Assembly (NCBI RefSeq): GCF_003945595.2
Contig: NW_024103696.1
Location: 1,488,001 to 1,552,000 of the forward strand
Origin: Pipra filicauda
Lineage: Eukaryota > Chordata > Aves > Passeriformes > Pipridae
Direction of reading: 5' to 3'
Length of the DNA: 64,000 nucleotides
The translations under genes were made by a program, and so were the position numbers. The notes below the pieces were generated by a model. It was given only the letters and a program-made list of their open reading frames with translations. It was not told where the DNA came from and did no database searches. Positions 46,595-59,008 of the stretch are shown piece after piece. How positions within the stretch are numbered: position 1 is the first letter of the stretch; every line of letters starts with the position of its first letter.

Positions 46595-49500
46595 ATCTGA
46601 GAATTTAAAAAGATCTTCCATAAGTGTTCATTTTCACAGCCATTTTTAAGGTTCCAACATCAATCATATTCAATTACATCTAATACCAGACAAGCATCAC
46701 AAGGCTCTTAACAGACCTGTGTTCCATGTCCACAGTGCACTGAATCATCCCAAGAAGTCTTGGACAGCTCATCGCCAAACATAATGGAGTTCATGCTATT
46801 TTTCAGTGACCTGTTGCTAAACAAAGTTTTCAAGAACCTAGTCTACACTATAATTTTATGAATTGACATATCATTTCCCAAAAAGATGCACTTCGGTCAG
46901 AGTATAACACAACTCCACATCAGTGTCTAGGTACAAATGCTCAGATTCCGCTGATTTTGTACCAAACAAATAGTGGACAGGTTCCGAAAAAAAATCACAG
47001 AAATTATTTTTAGAGTTGGGAAAAGTTAGCATTTAAATTCAAATAAAGGCAAGAGAATCAAGCAGCATAAGAGCCATTGTGATCAACTGGGCCTCTGAGT
47101 GGTATCAGATTCTGTACCACTGGATATGCTTTTCCACACTATTCCTTTTATTTTGAAATAATCCTAATTGCCACATTACTGTTTCATAGGCAACTGCCTC
47201 AGAAATGGAGATGTATTTTACCATGCAGTAGTACATAGTAAGAAAGGAAGACAACTCTACATTTTTTATAATATCTCTTTTATATTGAAAACCCATTTTG
47301 CTTTGGATTGTTTGAATTAAAATGGACAAACGACGAGAAAATGTTCACTAAGGAGTGATCCACTGGAGTTGAGGGTTTGAGTTAATTTAAAATATCTTTT
47401 CGATATTTAGATTCTTTCATTGATACTTGAGGATACTATAAGCTTGAAGTTATAGTTCTTCCTTAATTTAGCTTAAGGTACAAAATGCAGAAAAGACACT
47501 GAAAGTTAAAACCACATCCTTTGTTTGCTGTGTGGACTCCCTCTCAGGAAGGGTGAAATAGTCCAAAAGAAGATTAAGTACTCCCTGTCTCTGAATATGC
47601 TATAAACTATTAAAGTAAGAGGCACGATTCTGAGAGGACATATGAAAACCAAACAAATGGAAAAGGTCTTGCAGGGACTAATTATTTTTTTTTTTTAATA
47701 AGGAAACTGCATTGATTTGTATTCCTTCTGGATTTGTTCTGTTTGAAGAATAAATTGGGTCTTGAAACAAAGACCCTGAAGATTCTAGAATAAAACTGTT
47801 TCTGTCCTGAAGTGCTGAAATAGTGCAACAGCATGCATATAGTCTTCTACAATATTTGTATTTGGGTTATTAATGGGAAAAAATATATTATTTGTTCCTC
47901 ATTTACAAACTTTGACTTAGTTTGTGGAATATACCACAATGAAGAGGTATGTTCTCAAATAAAACCCTGCTTTTAAATGTGTGTTATTTGACAGAGCTTG
48001 CTTTTGATACAGAGGACTTTTGCTAATGTTCCCTCTTATACTTTTAATTCTCTTGTTATAAATGTATTTTCACAGAATCACTTTCTATTTGGAAATGAAA
48101 AAAATAAAAAATCTGCAATGTTGTTGTTTGGGGTTTTTTTTCCATGAAAAAATTCCTTAGTTTTGAGGTGTGGAGGCAGATGTTTCATGCATTTATTTTC
48201 CAAGTCTTAATTCAACATTTAGTGAACACAGCTCAGATTCCAGGGAGTTCAAACCCCTCTATGACTAACATTAGGTAGTATCACAGAGAGTCAAGTTTTC
48301 TACTTATATTCTTTTCTTCTCTTCAGCTTTTCTTAATGACACTTAGAGTCTCAGTATTGTTGTATCGTGTTTACGTGTGACTCAACTTTTCATAAAACTG
48401 GCAGATCGAGTTTGTTGCTTTGCACAATCTATGATGAATTACTTGACAGAGTATCAGCTTCCATTTTCCTGTGTGCTTCCTGAAACAACCTCAACTACAT
48501 CACATGTGGGATCTTTAAGCTTCTTTGACATTTTCTTCAAGATTTATAAAATCATGAGTTTTTTTAAAGTTGGAGGGACAATTAGAATATCTAGTTTGAT
48601 GTCCTCTGTAATAGAAGCAATAACCCATTTCTTGTAATATTCTTTATCACAGCATTTGTAACTAGTTTTTGCTTATTTATCATTGTTTAGTTTGATTGTG
48701 AAGTTTTAGAAGGATAATTATCTTTTAACATAACTAAAAAAGCATGCCAGAAGAAACAGTAACGGTTCCAAATAAAATTTAATTTAATTTCCTTGAAAAT
48801 ATTTATTCTGCAATATCTTTACACTGTAAAGCTTTCTTCTGGGTACAAATTCATATCAGAACATGAATAGTTTGTCTTCCTTGCCTAGCTATTGACATTT
48901 TAACAAGATATTTACTGAAACTTGCTTATCACATTAATTTCTAATGTCATCACAATATTTCTTTTGAAAAGCTTTAACGCTTTGGGAAAACGCCGACATT
49001 TGGTCTATCTGAAGGAAGTGAGATATTTCTGAATTCAAAATAAACTGTAAACTGGCAGTGGTTTCATCTATATTTTTTCTAGGGTTTAGTTACCATAACA
49101 TAAATTCAATTACTGATAGTATTATTCCTGCCAATGTAAAAGTAACATTACTGAATTCAATGAACTCCTAACGAACATTGTTATCACTTACTTATCAAGG
49201 GATGTTTCTTTTCTCATACATGCATTTCACCTCATACATTTGCTAAGAAATATCTCACAAGTTTGGGAGGATAACTTCTGAATTCTTATTCTGAAAAACT
49301 TCTCTTGTGAATTTCTATTTGCTGTTCTCTAGTGACTTTGATATGTCAGGGACATATTCTAGTTATGAATAGATCAGTGAAAAAAACCCTCTAGTGTCTC
49401 TATTTGAAGAAAAACTTTTGCTCGCTGAGTGCAATTGTTTTAAAGAGCCAATTGGTATCTGGCCAATAGCCTAACATTCTTGAAATTTTTGTTATAACTG

Positions 49501-49635
49501 TCTTGTTTTCTTTTTTCTTAGACTTAGAACACCACCAGTGATCTGTGTGATCCTTACAGAATTTATCTGTTTCACATCAGCATGGAGGAGTATTTTATGC
49601 TTCTCATATTCATCTCAGCTCTCATGAGTTGTCCA
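46595..49635. other. No gene seen apart from one old CR1 tail
   Basis: AT-rich. Only the ancient CR1 remnant at about 48550-48638 was recognised. Confidence 0.5.
48550..48638 (-). mobile_element. Ancient CR1 3' tail relic
   Basis: The plus strand reads 'aaaatcatgag', then 'gttggagggacaattagaat' and 'atctagtttgatgtcctctg'. This resembles the reverse complement of an old amniote CR1 3' end in which a 'gaccattagaatatctagt' block is typical. Short and diverged, so moderate confidence. Confidence 0.55.
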
Positions 49636-50054
49636 TGCACCTCTGCCCCAGCAGGATGGGGAACAGAATCAGAAGAGCAAAAGTGAGAAAAATCTTATAT
49701 GTTGAGATAAAGGCAGTTTAATAGGGAAAGGAAAAGCTGCATGTGCAAGTAAAGCAAAATAAAGAATTCATTTAATAGTTGCCATGGGCAGGCAGGTGTT
49801 CAGGGATCTCCAGAAAAGCAGGGCTTCATCAGACATAACAGTTACTTGGGAAGATAAATGTCATCACTCCAAACACCACCCCCTTCCTCCTCTTTTCCCC
49901 AGCTTTTATTGCTGAGCATATTATCTTATGGCATGGGATATACCTTTGGTCAGTTGGGGTCAGCTGTCCTGTCTGTCTCCACCCCTAATCTCCTAGTCCC
50001 TCTTCCTCGGTCCACTAGCTCAGGAAGCAGAGTGGGAAGAAGGAAGAAAAAAAG
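49636..50054 (-). mobile_element. ERVL-type LTR fragment
   Basis: Third copy of the family at 156-1193 and 10157-10705. It shares 'gagcaaaagtgagaaaaatc', 'gccatgggcaggcaggtg', 'gggcttcatcagacataa', 'cttatggcatgggatatacc' and 'ggtcagttggggtcagctgt'. Compared with 10157-10705 it lacks roughly 45 bp at its 3' (U5) end and about 130 bp at its U3 start, so both ends are truncated. Confidence 0.85.
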
Positions 50055-50198
50055 ATAACTGTTATGATCTGATTATTATGATTAGAGAGAGATGCCTGTA
50101 CCCATATGAAGGTTCAATTGAGACCATATGCCAAAGTCAATAGTATGGGTTTTATTCCATCCCAAATGAAGTACAAAAGTCAATTTCCCTCGTGGTTG

Positions 50199-50248
50199 TT
50201 TTATTTTGTTTTGTTTTGTTTTGTTTTGTTTTGGGTTGGGTTGGGTTT
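50199..50248. repeat. (GTTTT)n / (GGGTT)n repeat
   Basis: Tandem GTTTT units pass into GGGTT units inside the LTR-like element. Confidence 0.9.
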
Positions 50249-51092
50249 TTCTGGGCCTGATTATTGGAAACTTTTATCTATATCATCCATCTCCAGAAGA
50301 ATAAGTAGAAGGTAGCTACAAATAACAGCTGAGACAGTTTTAAAGCAGTTATGGCATTTACCCTCATCAGCCCAAGATGATTTTAGATTTCAGGTCTCAC
50401 ACTTTTCAGGCAAGTGTTGTACCAGGTAAATGGTGACCTCATTCTCTTTCGGGGCACCTCAGGGGCAGATCAGGACTTTCATGATTTTGGACTTTGTTCT
50501 TGTTTTCCTCTCACATTACATCTTGACTGAGCATCTGAGATGTGTGTTACTCTGGCAAGTGGAAACATTTAGGAAACTGACTTGATTTTATGTGGGTGTG
50601 GATTCACAAATAGACTTGAGTGTTTCAAGACTGACTAGTACAAGGTTTTAGTACAGCTCTCTCTTCCGTGGGCTGCGTAGCAGGGACAGACTCGCTTCAC
50701 CACGTCATATCACAGGCTGTAAGACCCCCGTGGAGGTCCCTTCCTCAGGGGATTCAAGCTCCCTTGAGTCAGAACATCTCGGGCAGCTTTCAATTGAAAG
50801 CCTTTGCCTCAGCTGTTCTATTAGAGCTCCTGTGCTGTGTCTCAGCTGCTGCCAGCTTGGCAGTGGCAGCAGTGGGGAGGGGACAAGGTCATCCCCTCCG
50901 CATTCCATCTGGCCGTCCCGGTCCAGCTCCGGGATGTCTGAGCTTCTTAGCTCCTCTCTCTCCAGTGCTGCAGCACTCCAAGACTCCTCTCAAGCCGGAG
51001 TCCATCTCCCTCCTCCTAGGAGGGGTCTCAAAAGGGGTTATGGAGGATTTGGTTCAGTTCTTACCCCAAAACTCTGTCTCTGTAGAGCTTAG

Positions 51093-51113
51093 TTCTCTCT
51101 CTCTCTCTCTCTC
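51093..51113. repeat. (TC)n microsatellite
   Basis: About ten TC units inside the LTR-like element. Confidence 0.9.
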
Positions 51114-51552
51114 CATTAGGGATCTCTGTCTCTCTGCTTAGCTCATGCTTGTTTCTGCTGATCCTTATCTCCTCTGGCTCTCTGCCACTGTTCTCCAGTC
51201 GCTGCTGCTCTGCCACCGCTTTTCAGTATCTCCTGCTGCTGCTTACAGTGGAGAAACTCCTCCAGCCTTTGACCACGGCACCCGATCCACTTTTAACACT
51301 GTTCCGGTCTTCCACAGCCCCAGCCAGGGTCTGGGGGGCTAGGCCCCCCAATGGGGCTCCTGCCCCTTATCCTCATGGCTTCAGAACATGGCTACTTCTC
51401 TCCAACAACTACTAGATCAACCTTCTTTTCCGATCTGCTTGTGATATGTTTATATTTTGCAGGAGTGCTCATTGGGTCTACATCAAGTGACACCACCCCC
51501 TCGGAGTTACCATTTTTTTAACTCCAGGGGGAAAACTTTTTCCCCCACCACA

Positions 51553-53729
51553 GCTTCTCAGTGATTAGGGTATTTGTTCAAGACTTGATTTCTGTGTTTT
51601 TCCCCAGCTTCTGCATTTCCAGGCTCAGAAGCCTTGCCTTTTCAAGCCATGAGCTGGGCTGTAGTTGATGAGAGACTTATGTCCCTTCTCTTGAACCAAT
51701 ATGAAACTGCACAGCAGGGGAAATATGTTGTACATTGCAGGATATTGTGCATCGGGCAAGGTGGAGAAAAGAAGGAACCATTAGGTGGTGAAAATAAGCA
51801 CCTGTTGAAGTGAACAAACTATTATCAGGGGTTATTTCAAACTATGGCAACTATGTTATCTAGAAATTATATTCATGAACTCTTGTTCTAAAATTCCAAA
51901 ATTTGCCTGCCCTTGTATTAAAAAAAAAAGAGACAAAAAAAGGAAAAAAAATGTACCCCCCAAACTTGCTGATAGCACCATAAAAATGAGTCATGACCCA
52001 TTCATTCAGAAAGCTCCTGAATTAATGTCTGATTTGCATCAAAATTAGATTAATTTTGCTAGGAAACAAAACTTCATATGCTGGAATTGAGAGAATTTTT
52101 TTCTGTAACTGAATATTTTTGTTTAAATAATTAGTCCTGAAATATAATTTTCAGCTAGAGTTCCTAGAGTTTCACTGATTTCAGTGGATTTTTCACAGAC
52201 TTAAGGGTATCATCAGATTATTGGTTACTCTACAGATCTAAAAGAACTTTCTCATATTGACCTTTTTTTTTGTATTTTATTATTGAGTAGAAAGGTAGAA
52301 AAAGGATGTGAGGTAGAAGCCATCCCATTCTGGAGCTTCATTAGCACCAATAAATCCTGTTGCGTGTAAATTATCTGAAAAACTCAGAGCAATTAGCTTT
52401 TCATTTTAACTTGAGTGTTTTAGTGCAGATTGGTAGCTAATCAAGCTGGGAAATTTTAATAGAGTGTGTAAAAAAATTGTTTATGAGTAATACCGTAAAC
52501 AAGCATTGCAGATAGTTCTGTACCTGCTTTAGTGCTATAATAAAATAAGCGGTGAAATCAGCATTGCATCCATTTAGGTGTAATTGTACAAATTGCTAGC
52601 TAATCAGAGTGAGAAAATTGAGCCATGGCTTGGGGGAACAATACTGCATGCTATTAGCTTGGTGTTTAACTATGTATTTAATGCATTTGGTGATGAAGAC
52701 TTTTAAAAAAATAAACATAGATTTATTTTTTATAAAAAGTATGCCTGATTCTGAGTTGGTTTCATTAATGTAATCCAGAAGAAATTTCACTGATATTTGT
52801 GAAGTTAATTCAAACACAAACTGATGTAAGCAGTATGAGAATCAGCACCATTAACTTTATTGTTTTTTCCTGTGTTAAGCCATAGGCATTTTATTAAAAA
52901 TGCAAAACTGGTCAAATGCATAAAATTCCCAGAATAAACAGCTCAGTTTATCAAGCCAGTTGCAGTCAACAATTCAATGGATTTTGACATACTCAGCACA
53001 GCAGGGACTTAACTGGAGCCATGTAAGCCTGGCTCAAAGGCCTGTGGAGTTTTCAAGAAGTTCAAAAAAAGCCTGAGAATTCATAAGATAGGGAAGGATT
53101 TAGCTGATGCTTCTTTCCTGTAAATTGTATTTTGTTTAAAGTTTTACATGCTCTAGTGCTGTATATCATTCTGTGAACTATCCAGCCTTCTGGATGCAGC
53201 CTGATGTTTTTGACTTTTAGGAGACATGACACAAAGTAAATCCCTCACGTAAGGATCTGGTAAAAACATTTAGATACTGCTGTCATTTACATGTCCCACA
53301 GCACTACTTTTTAAAGGCCCTACTCCCCTACTGAATGTTATATCTACTATATTATCAGAAATAACATAACTAATGTGTAAAAAGAAAAATAAGTGTCTTA
53401 TAATATTGTACTCATAGTGCTGGTAGGAAATTCAGTAGGTCACAATATTTTAAATATCCCACACAGCAGCAACTTTCCCTCAGTTGTTTCTAACAGGTGT
53501 TAGCTCACCTCACGAGAAAAAAATAAAAAGGTTATGAGATGCCACGGTTTCACAGGAAACTTCACTAATATTACCATGAAACATTTTTTTCCTAAATGTA
53601 AATTTATACTTTTTTGAAACTGAAGCCCATTATTATTTATTCTATCTACTGTGGTCATAAATAGAGTATTCCTTTTTTTCCAACATCAGCCTTTTATTCT
53701 TTTTTGAAGATTATCTCAATCCACCTCAA
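51553..53729. other. No gene; possible conserved noncoding block at 52320-52640
   Basis: No coding signal. The block at 52320-52640 is free of repeats and dense in TAAT-core words such as 'gcaattagcttttcatttt' and 'gctagctaatcag', which is discussed as a finding. Confidence 0.45.
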
Positions 53730-54285
53730 TCTTCCTTAAGCTAAACAATTCCAATTTTTTTCAATTTTTTCTCATAGGTCATGTTTTCTAGACCTCTAAT
53801 CATTCTCATTGTTCTCATCTATACCCTCTGGACCCAATGTTTCAGCCTTAAGGCCCTACGAGTAACAAGTAGACGGAAAAAATTACAAAAGGCATCTAAC
53901 AGGCAATGCTTCTCTCTATATATCTCATGATAACCTCTGGGGGTTTTTTGTTGTGGTTTATTTTGGTTGGAGTTTCTTTGGCAGCATTTTGACTCATGTT
54001 CTCTTCGTGATCTATTACAACCTCTATATGCTTTTATACAGAACTATTAGCTAACCAGATGCCTTTGAAACAAGTTTATGCGGATGATTAATCACTTAGA
54101 ACCTGCTTGTGTTGACTTTTATGCAATTGTTTCCTCAAATTCTCAAAATTATTTTGCATTTTCTTTTAATCCAGCAGCGTATTGGCTACCCCTGTTGGCT
54201 TAAACTTTGTAGAAGGGTTAATAAGAGCAGCCTGCACTTGCTTAACCAGATTATTTATAAGAATATTGAATGACACCTCACTCAA
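53730..54285 (-). mobile_element. Ancient CR1 LINE relic (amniote-type)
   Basis: Strongly diverged but collinear with old CR1 elements read in reverse. On the plus strand, in order: 'ttaagctaaacaattcc', 'ctcataggtcatgttttcta', 'gacctctaatcattctcatt', 'agtagacggaaaaaattac', 'ggcagcattttgactcatgt', 'tgatctattacaacctctat', 'gtattggctacccctgttgg' and 'ataagaatattgaatgacac'. The order and spacing of these blocks are what support the call. No frame survives. It is probably much older than the other CR1 copies here. Confidence 0.75.
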
Positions 54286-57200
54286 GACAAGAGAAATTAA
54301 ACTTGATAGAAGAAAAACAGATATATTTTGAAGCACATAGATTTCCTTAGCAATACACACACACACACACACACACATATAAAGATATATAAGTGTGTAT
54401 GTATATTTAATTAAGTTCTTTTCAGGTTTTATGTTATGAAAATGTTAACTTTCAATACAAGGATAATTAAGAAATAACACTAAAACAGTTGTGCCTAATC
54501 TTCTTTGCTATTTGGATATTTAGTTAAGATTCAGTAAATCTGACCTTAGGTTACTCACTTACCTCTTCACAATTGCCCCTTCTATTTTGTTACTTCCTTA
54601 GTCTAAATTACTTTAACGCCCATTTTAATCTAAGAAATCTGCAGGGAGAAATGCAGCAACAAGGATTGTGTAACATTGTGATACCTACAGTATCGTAGTG
54701 GGCAAAAAGTTGTTAATAAGAACTAGCTAATGATTGGCAATGGAATAATAGATCAGTAACTGTACAGCCTTGCGGTAAATCAGAGACAACAAAGGAGAAA
54801 ACAAAGAGACGAGAAGGCAGCTGTCAGTAACCAGACACCATCACAATTCTTTAATTATGTTGTGGGGACCATCAGAAGGCCAGACTATAGACAAGTACCT
54901 GAACAGCTTTGCTTTTTAGTAGCCTATCTATATAATACTAGTATGTCACTTTTTGACCCGAAGTCACTATTTAAATCAAAACTGAGTCCCTATAATATTT
55001 CCTTTGAATACTAAGTAGCACTTCTAACACTGCAATAATGGAGCATCTAATTTTTATTGCACTGTTTATTCGCTCCAACTGTATATAGAGAATTATATTT
55101 TTATTAAAAAAGTGAAAGGATATTTTGCACAACCAAGGAAGGAATTGGTTTCCACAAAAATGACATTTCTCTTAAAACTGAATGGCAAGTTAGCAGAAAT
55201 ATAATTCAGCCAGTGAATTCCTGTGAATGACTTAAACCAGAAGAGAAATAAGAAACTGGGTTGCAAGCTTAAAGACTGGACTACATTATTCACTACTGAA
55301 ATACTTAGCATAATAAGTCTGTGATATTTTAAGCAGATGACTGTCATTTACAGATCTCCCATAGGACTTGCTTTTTAGGACATTATTTTCTTGCCTTTAG
55401 TAGGGAAATTGTCTTTGTACAGTGACTGAAATAAAGCTCAAATCAAATTAAACCAGGATCTTTTGAGGGAATATGGGACTGGAAAAGAGTAAGATACAGG
55501 GGTAAGGACATAAATAAAAACCTTTTAAGGTAAAAAAATTAGAATCAGAATTTCTGTGGAATCAGACATGACAAGCAGAAGGGGTTTAAGATTAAGATTA
55601 TTCCCTTCAAACTATGACAGTTCAAAATGATGAAAGTCCAAATATTCATAACATTAATAAAATATATAAAAAAATGAGGCTATAGGCTATAAACCAGGAA
55701 TCTGTTCTGCAAGTAGAGTGATTTAATGTAGAATCATTACAAAGGTAACATAAAAAAATATAAGGAAACAATCTCTGCAGGAGGACATACACTTCTTTGT
55801 TTGCAATACACAAGGAAAAAAGGAAACTGCTTCAAATGTACCACTTCATCATCCACCACACACTTGCACAGATATATTTTCTGAAATTATTTTTTAACAC
55901 CAAAAGCAGCCCCAGAAAGCAAAACATTCTATTGTTCTTCTCTCAGCAGTTCCAGGCAGAGCTGCTACTGCACTATGAAAATAGAGTACAATCTTTAGCA
56001 AATATGGCTAAAAATGAGCTTGAATGAGATGTATTATTTTACAGTCAAAAAGAGTGTCCTATGAAAGACATAAGTCACTAATAGGCTGAGGTAGTCTTAA
56101 CTGGATTGGAGCACCAGAGAATGCTCTAAGTAAGCAGATGGAAAATTTCCATGGTATAGCCATACCATACACCCCTCCCCCCATTTTGAGCCTCCTTCTC
56201 TGGCAAAACCCCATAAAGATAATCTAATTTTTCATCAAGCAAAAACATATATAGAAAAGTAACTAAATCAAAATCACTGAATCTTTTCCCTGAACACAGG
56301 ATCAACTTACACAAGCAGAAGCTACTTCTGGCTTTTATATACAATAATAGGTGTAAGCATGCTCAAATTTTTCATTATTTGAACTTATCAATAAATGTTA
56401 AATCCATTTTGTATCACTAAAAATAATAAAAAAAAAGGAGTACAGAAAATTTGGAGGCTAAGGGTAGATGAGTAGACCGAACATTTATGTTCAATGCCCA
56501 TCAGCAGTATATAGCATTTGTTTTACTAGTAGACTATGTTCCTTAACGATGACAGGGCTGGGTGTAGCCTTCTGGATTGAGAAAGGTATTAATTCTTTGC
56601 TTCTTCTGTGTGTTTGTGCCCAAGGAATGAAAGCTCCAGGGGACTGTAGAGTGTAGTAGAAGTCATGAAGGAGATCTAGCTAAGAGTTAGAGTCTATACC
56701 TGTTTTAGGTACAATACCATTTTGAGGAGCAGGGATTAAAAAGTCATAGCTCAAAAATCATAGGAAAGACTCCTGAAGAATCAGAAATTGTTTTGAAGAA
56801 TTTGCTGACCTGACATGATGCCATACCATATCAAGAAAGAAACTTAAACATTATGAAAACCTGGAGAGGTATGGAGCAATGAAGTATGAGAGAGCTGTGT
56901 TAAAAAAAAAAAAAGAAAAAGAAAAAAAAGCATAGCTTACATATAAATGTACTATGATAATGAAGCAATCCTCAAATATAATGTCCAAGTTATATAGACA
57001 GCTAAATAGGTTGGAGAATCTGAACTTATCATTTAGAGATAGATTATTTGTACGTTCCTTTCTCTCAAGTTTAAAATTAATGCAGCATTTGAAATGTGGA
57101 GAGTTAGGCACTATTTATTTACTGTCCTCTCATTTGGATTACAAGGCACTTCAATAGTGTTTCATTGATTAATGGATATTCTATGCAGAGATATTAAGGG

Positions 57201-58916
57201 TATACAGCTGCCTGTTTTAGTGATTCACCTGTATCTAGCACCACTTAAAAGAAGCATCTTAAACATATGGAAGAAGTGCTTCAAGAGAAGAGAGACTGTA
57301 TTAAATTTATGCTGAGGAACAGAGGAACAAAAAAAAATCTGTATTTTATGCTAAAAGAAGGCAAGTCTGAGATATGCTAGGCAGTCCATGGTAAAAGACT
57401 ATTAGTAAATAGAAATTGCGGAAAATTTATTCTTGACTTTTCTGTATTTAATACATTTATTAGTCAAACTGAAGGTAGTCTGGAGAAAATAATAAGGTAG
57501 ACTCACCAGGCAATGAAGATAACCACCTGTGAATGCAGGGTTTCAGAGCCCAGATTTGTTGGTTGCGTGCACAGTCCAACTCAAATACAACCAGTAATGG
57601 CTAGATCATCTCAGGCCACTTGATGTGACAGGCTGCTTATGACTTAAGTCTGAGACTCTAGACTCTTAACTACATTTTATCAATCAACCTCAGTCTTCCT
57701 TAACAGTGACAATGTGCAACACAAACAGAATATGACCAACACAGCCAATGGGAAGTCACCATTTCATTTAGTGCCCATTAGACTTGGTCTTGCCCCAGCT
57801 ACTGTAATACATAATTGAATTGTTTAATTTGCAGCTGGATTGTTTTAGCTGTTTTTTTCCTTACTGTCATTATTGAGTGATACTTCACTCCCATAAGGGT
57901 AATTAAAAAGAAAGTGTGCCTTCACTTTGCATAAAACTGAGCCCAGTTGCTTTATAATGAGTAAAGCAAAATGTAGTGCTTTAATCATGGATGTTTTATA
58001 CCTGAAACTGCTATATAAACACCTCTGTACTTTATGTCACTTATATTTTCAAATTTAAGTGTTTAATTAGATTGTCATCTGAGAAGCTAACCCAAACCAC
58101 TTATCTTCATTTGATGTAAACTAAACATTGACACCAGATCTCTGTGAATACTAAAAAGAGTGCCTGATTAAGATGAGCCATAACAAAACCAGAAGAAAAG
58201 GATTCTGATACAATCCTGATTACAAGGAACAAAGTTTAATGCCAGTAGAATACCAGAGTAGGATTACCTTTGCTGAGCATTATCATTCTTCCTCTTAAAC
58301 TTCTGACATCTCTCCTGGACTGCAACACTAAATCACGATAATTTTTATATACATGATATTAAGAACAAAGACTAATAGTTTTCCAAGGTGTATTACTTAA
58401 TGCAGAGCACAGATAAGATAGTGAGTAAGATATCCCTATCAGCACGCATTAGGAGGCAATAATGATCAGCAAAGGAAAAATTCAACACACCATTCTTTGA
58501 TTAATGGGAAGACTGCTTGCAGCATGTTCCTTCTCACAGCTGTTCTTGCCTTTATTGGAATTATGTATCTTGTTTAATGACATAACTCATAAAACAAGTA
58601 CCCCCTACTTCTTTATTTAGTATTGTAATGTTAACCCACCAGCTTGGCCAGGTAAAATGATGAAATAAGGTGGCTGAGTTCCTGGTATAGTGGCTGGAGA
58701 CAATTAGATACTTCTAAGAGATTAATTGTCCCTCCAGATATGAAAGCTCCCCAGGAGAGTCAAGACCACTAAGAGTAGGGTGTGATTGAGTTTCAGAGAA
58801 ACTGAACTCCAGATCCTGAACCCTGGACTTGAAAACTCTCAGGAGATAGCTGAGAGTTTGGAAATCAGCATGGGGGAGGTCTCCTGAGGACATATCCTTA
58901 ACTAGATAAACTCCTA
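54286..58916. other. No gene seen
   Basis: AT-rich. An (AC)n tract is listed separately, a poly-A/AAAAG tract lies at 56901-56930, and there is a possible conserved noncoding block at 57800-58110. No coding frame was recognised. Confidence 0.5.
54355..54377. repeat. (AC)n microsatellite
   Basis: Eleven uninterrupted AC units. Confidence 0.95.
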
Positions 58917-59008
58917 TGTCACAGAATCACAGAATATGCCAAATTGGAAGGGACCACAAGGATCATCGAGTCCAGCTCTTAGCCCTACACAGGACGATAT
59001 AGTAATTC
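58917..59008 (-). mobile_element. CR1 LINE 3' tail
   Basis: The plus strand shows 'gtcacagaatcacagaatat', then 'aattggaagggaccacaagg' and 'atcatcgagtccagctctta' followed by 'ccctacacaggacgata'. This is the reverse complement of a CR1 3' end. Only about 90 bp is retained. Confidence 0.9.

Larger units (their letters stand above)
50060..51552 (-). mobile_element. LTR-like element, GC-rich, minus orientation
   Basis: On the minus strand it would begin TGTGGTGGGGGAAAAAG at 51552 and end ATCATAACA at 50060, giving TG...CA termini. An AATAAA signal lies about 95 bp before its 3' end (plus-strand TTTATT at 50151-50156), as in an LTR. The GC-rich centre at 50660-51370 differs from its AT-rich surroundings. 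No target duplication is visible, and its left end abuts the truncated ERVL LTR. At 1.49 kb it is long for a single LTR, so it may include other sequence. The 157-codon plus-strand open frame inside it resembles no known protein. Confidence 0.5.

Noticed and set aside
50668..51141. 157- and 120-codon plus-strand open frames, serine- and leucine-rich
   Set aside because: They overlap one another in different frames in a GC-rich LTR-like element. Low-complexity residues and no domain.
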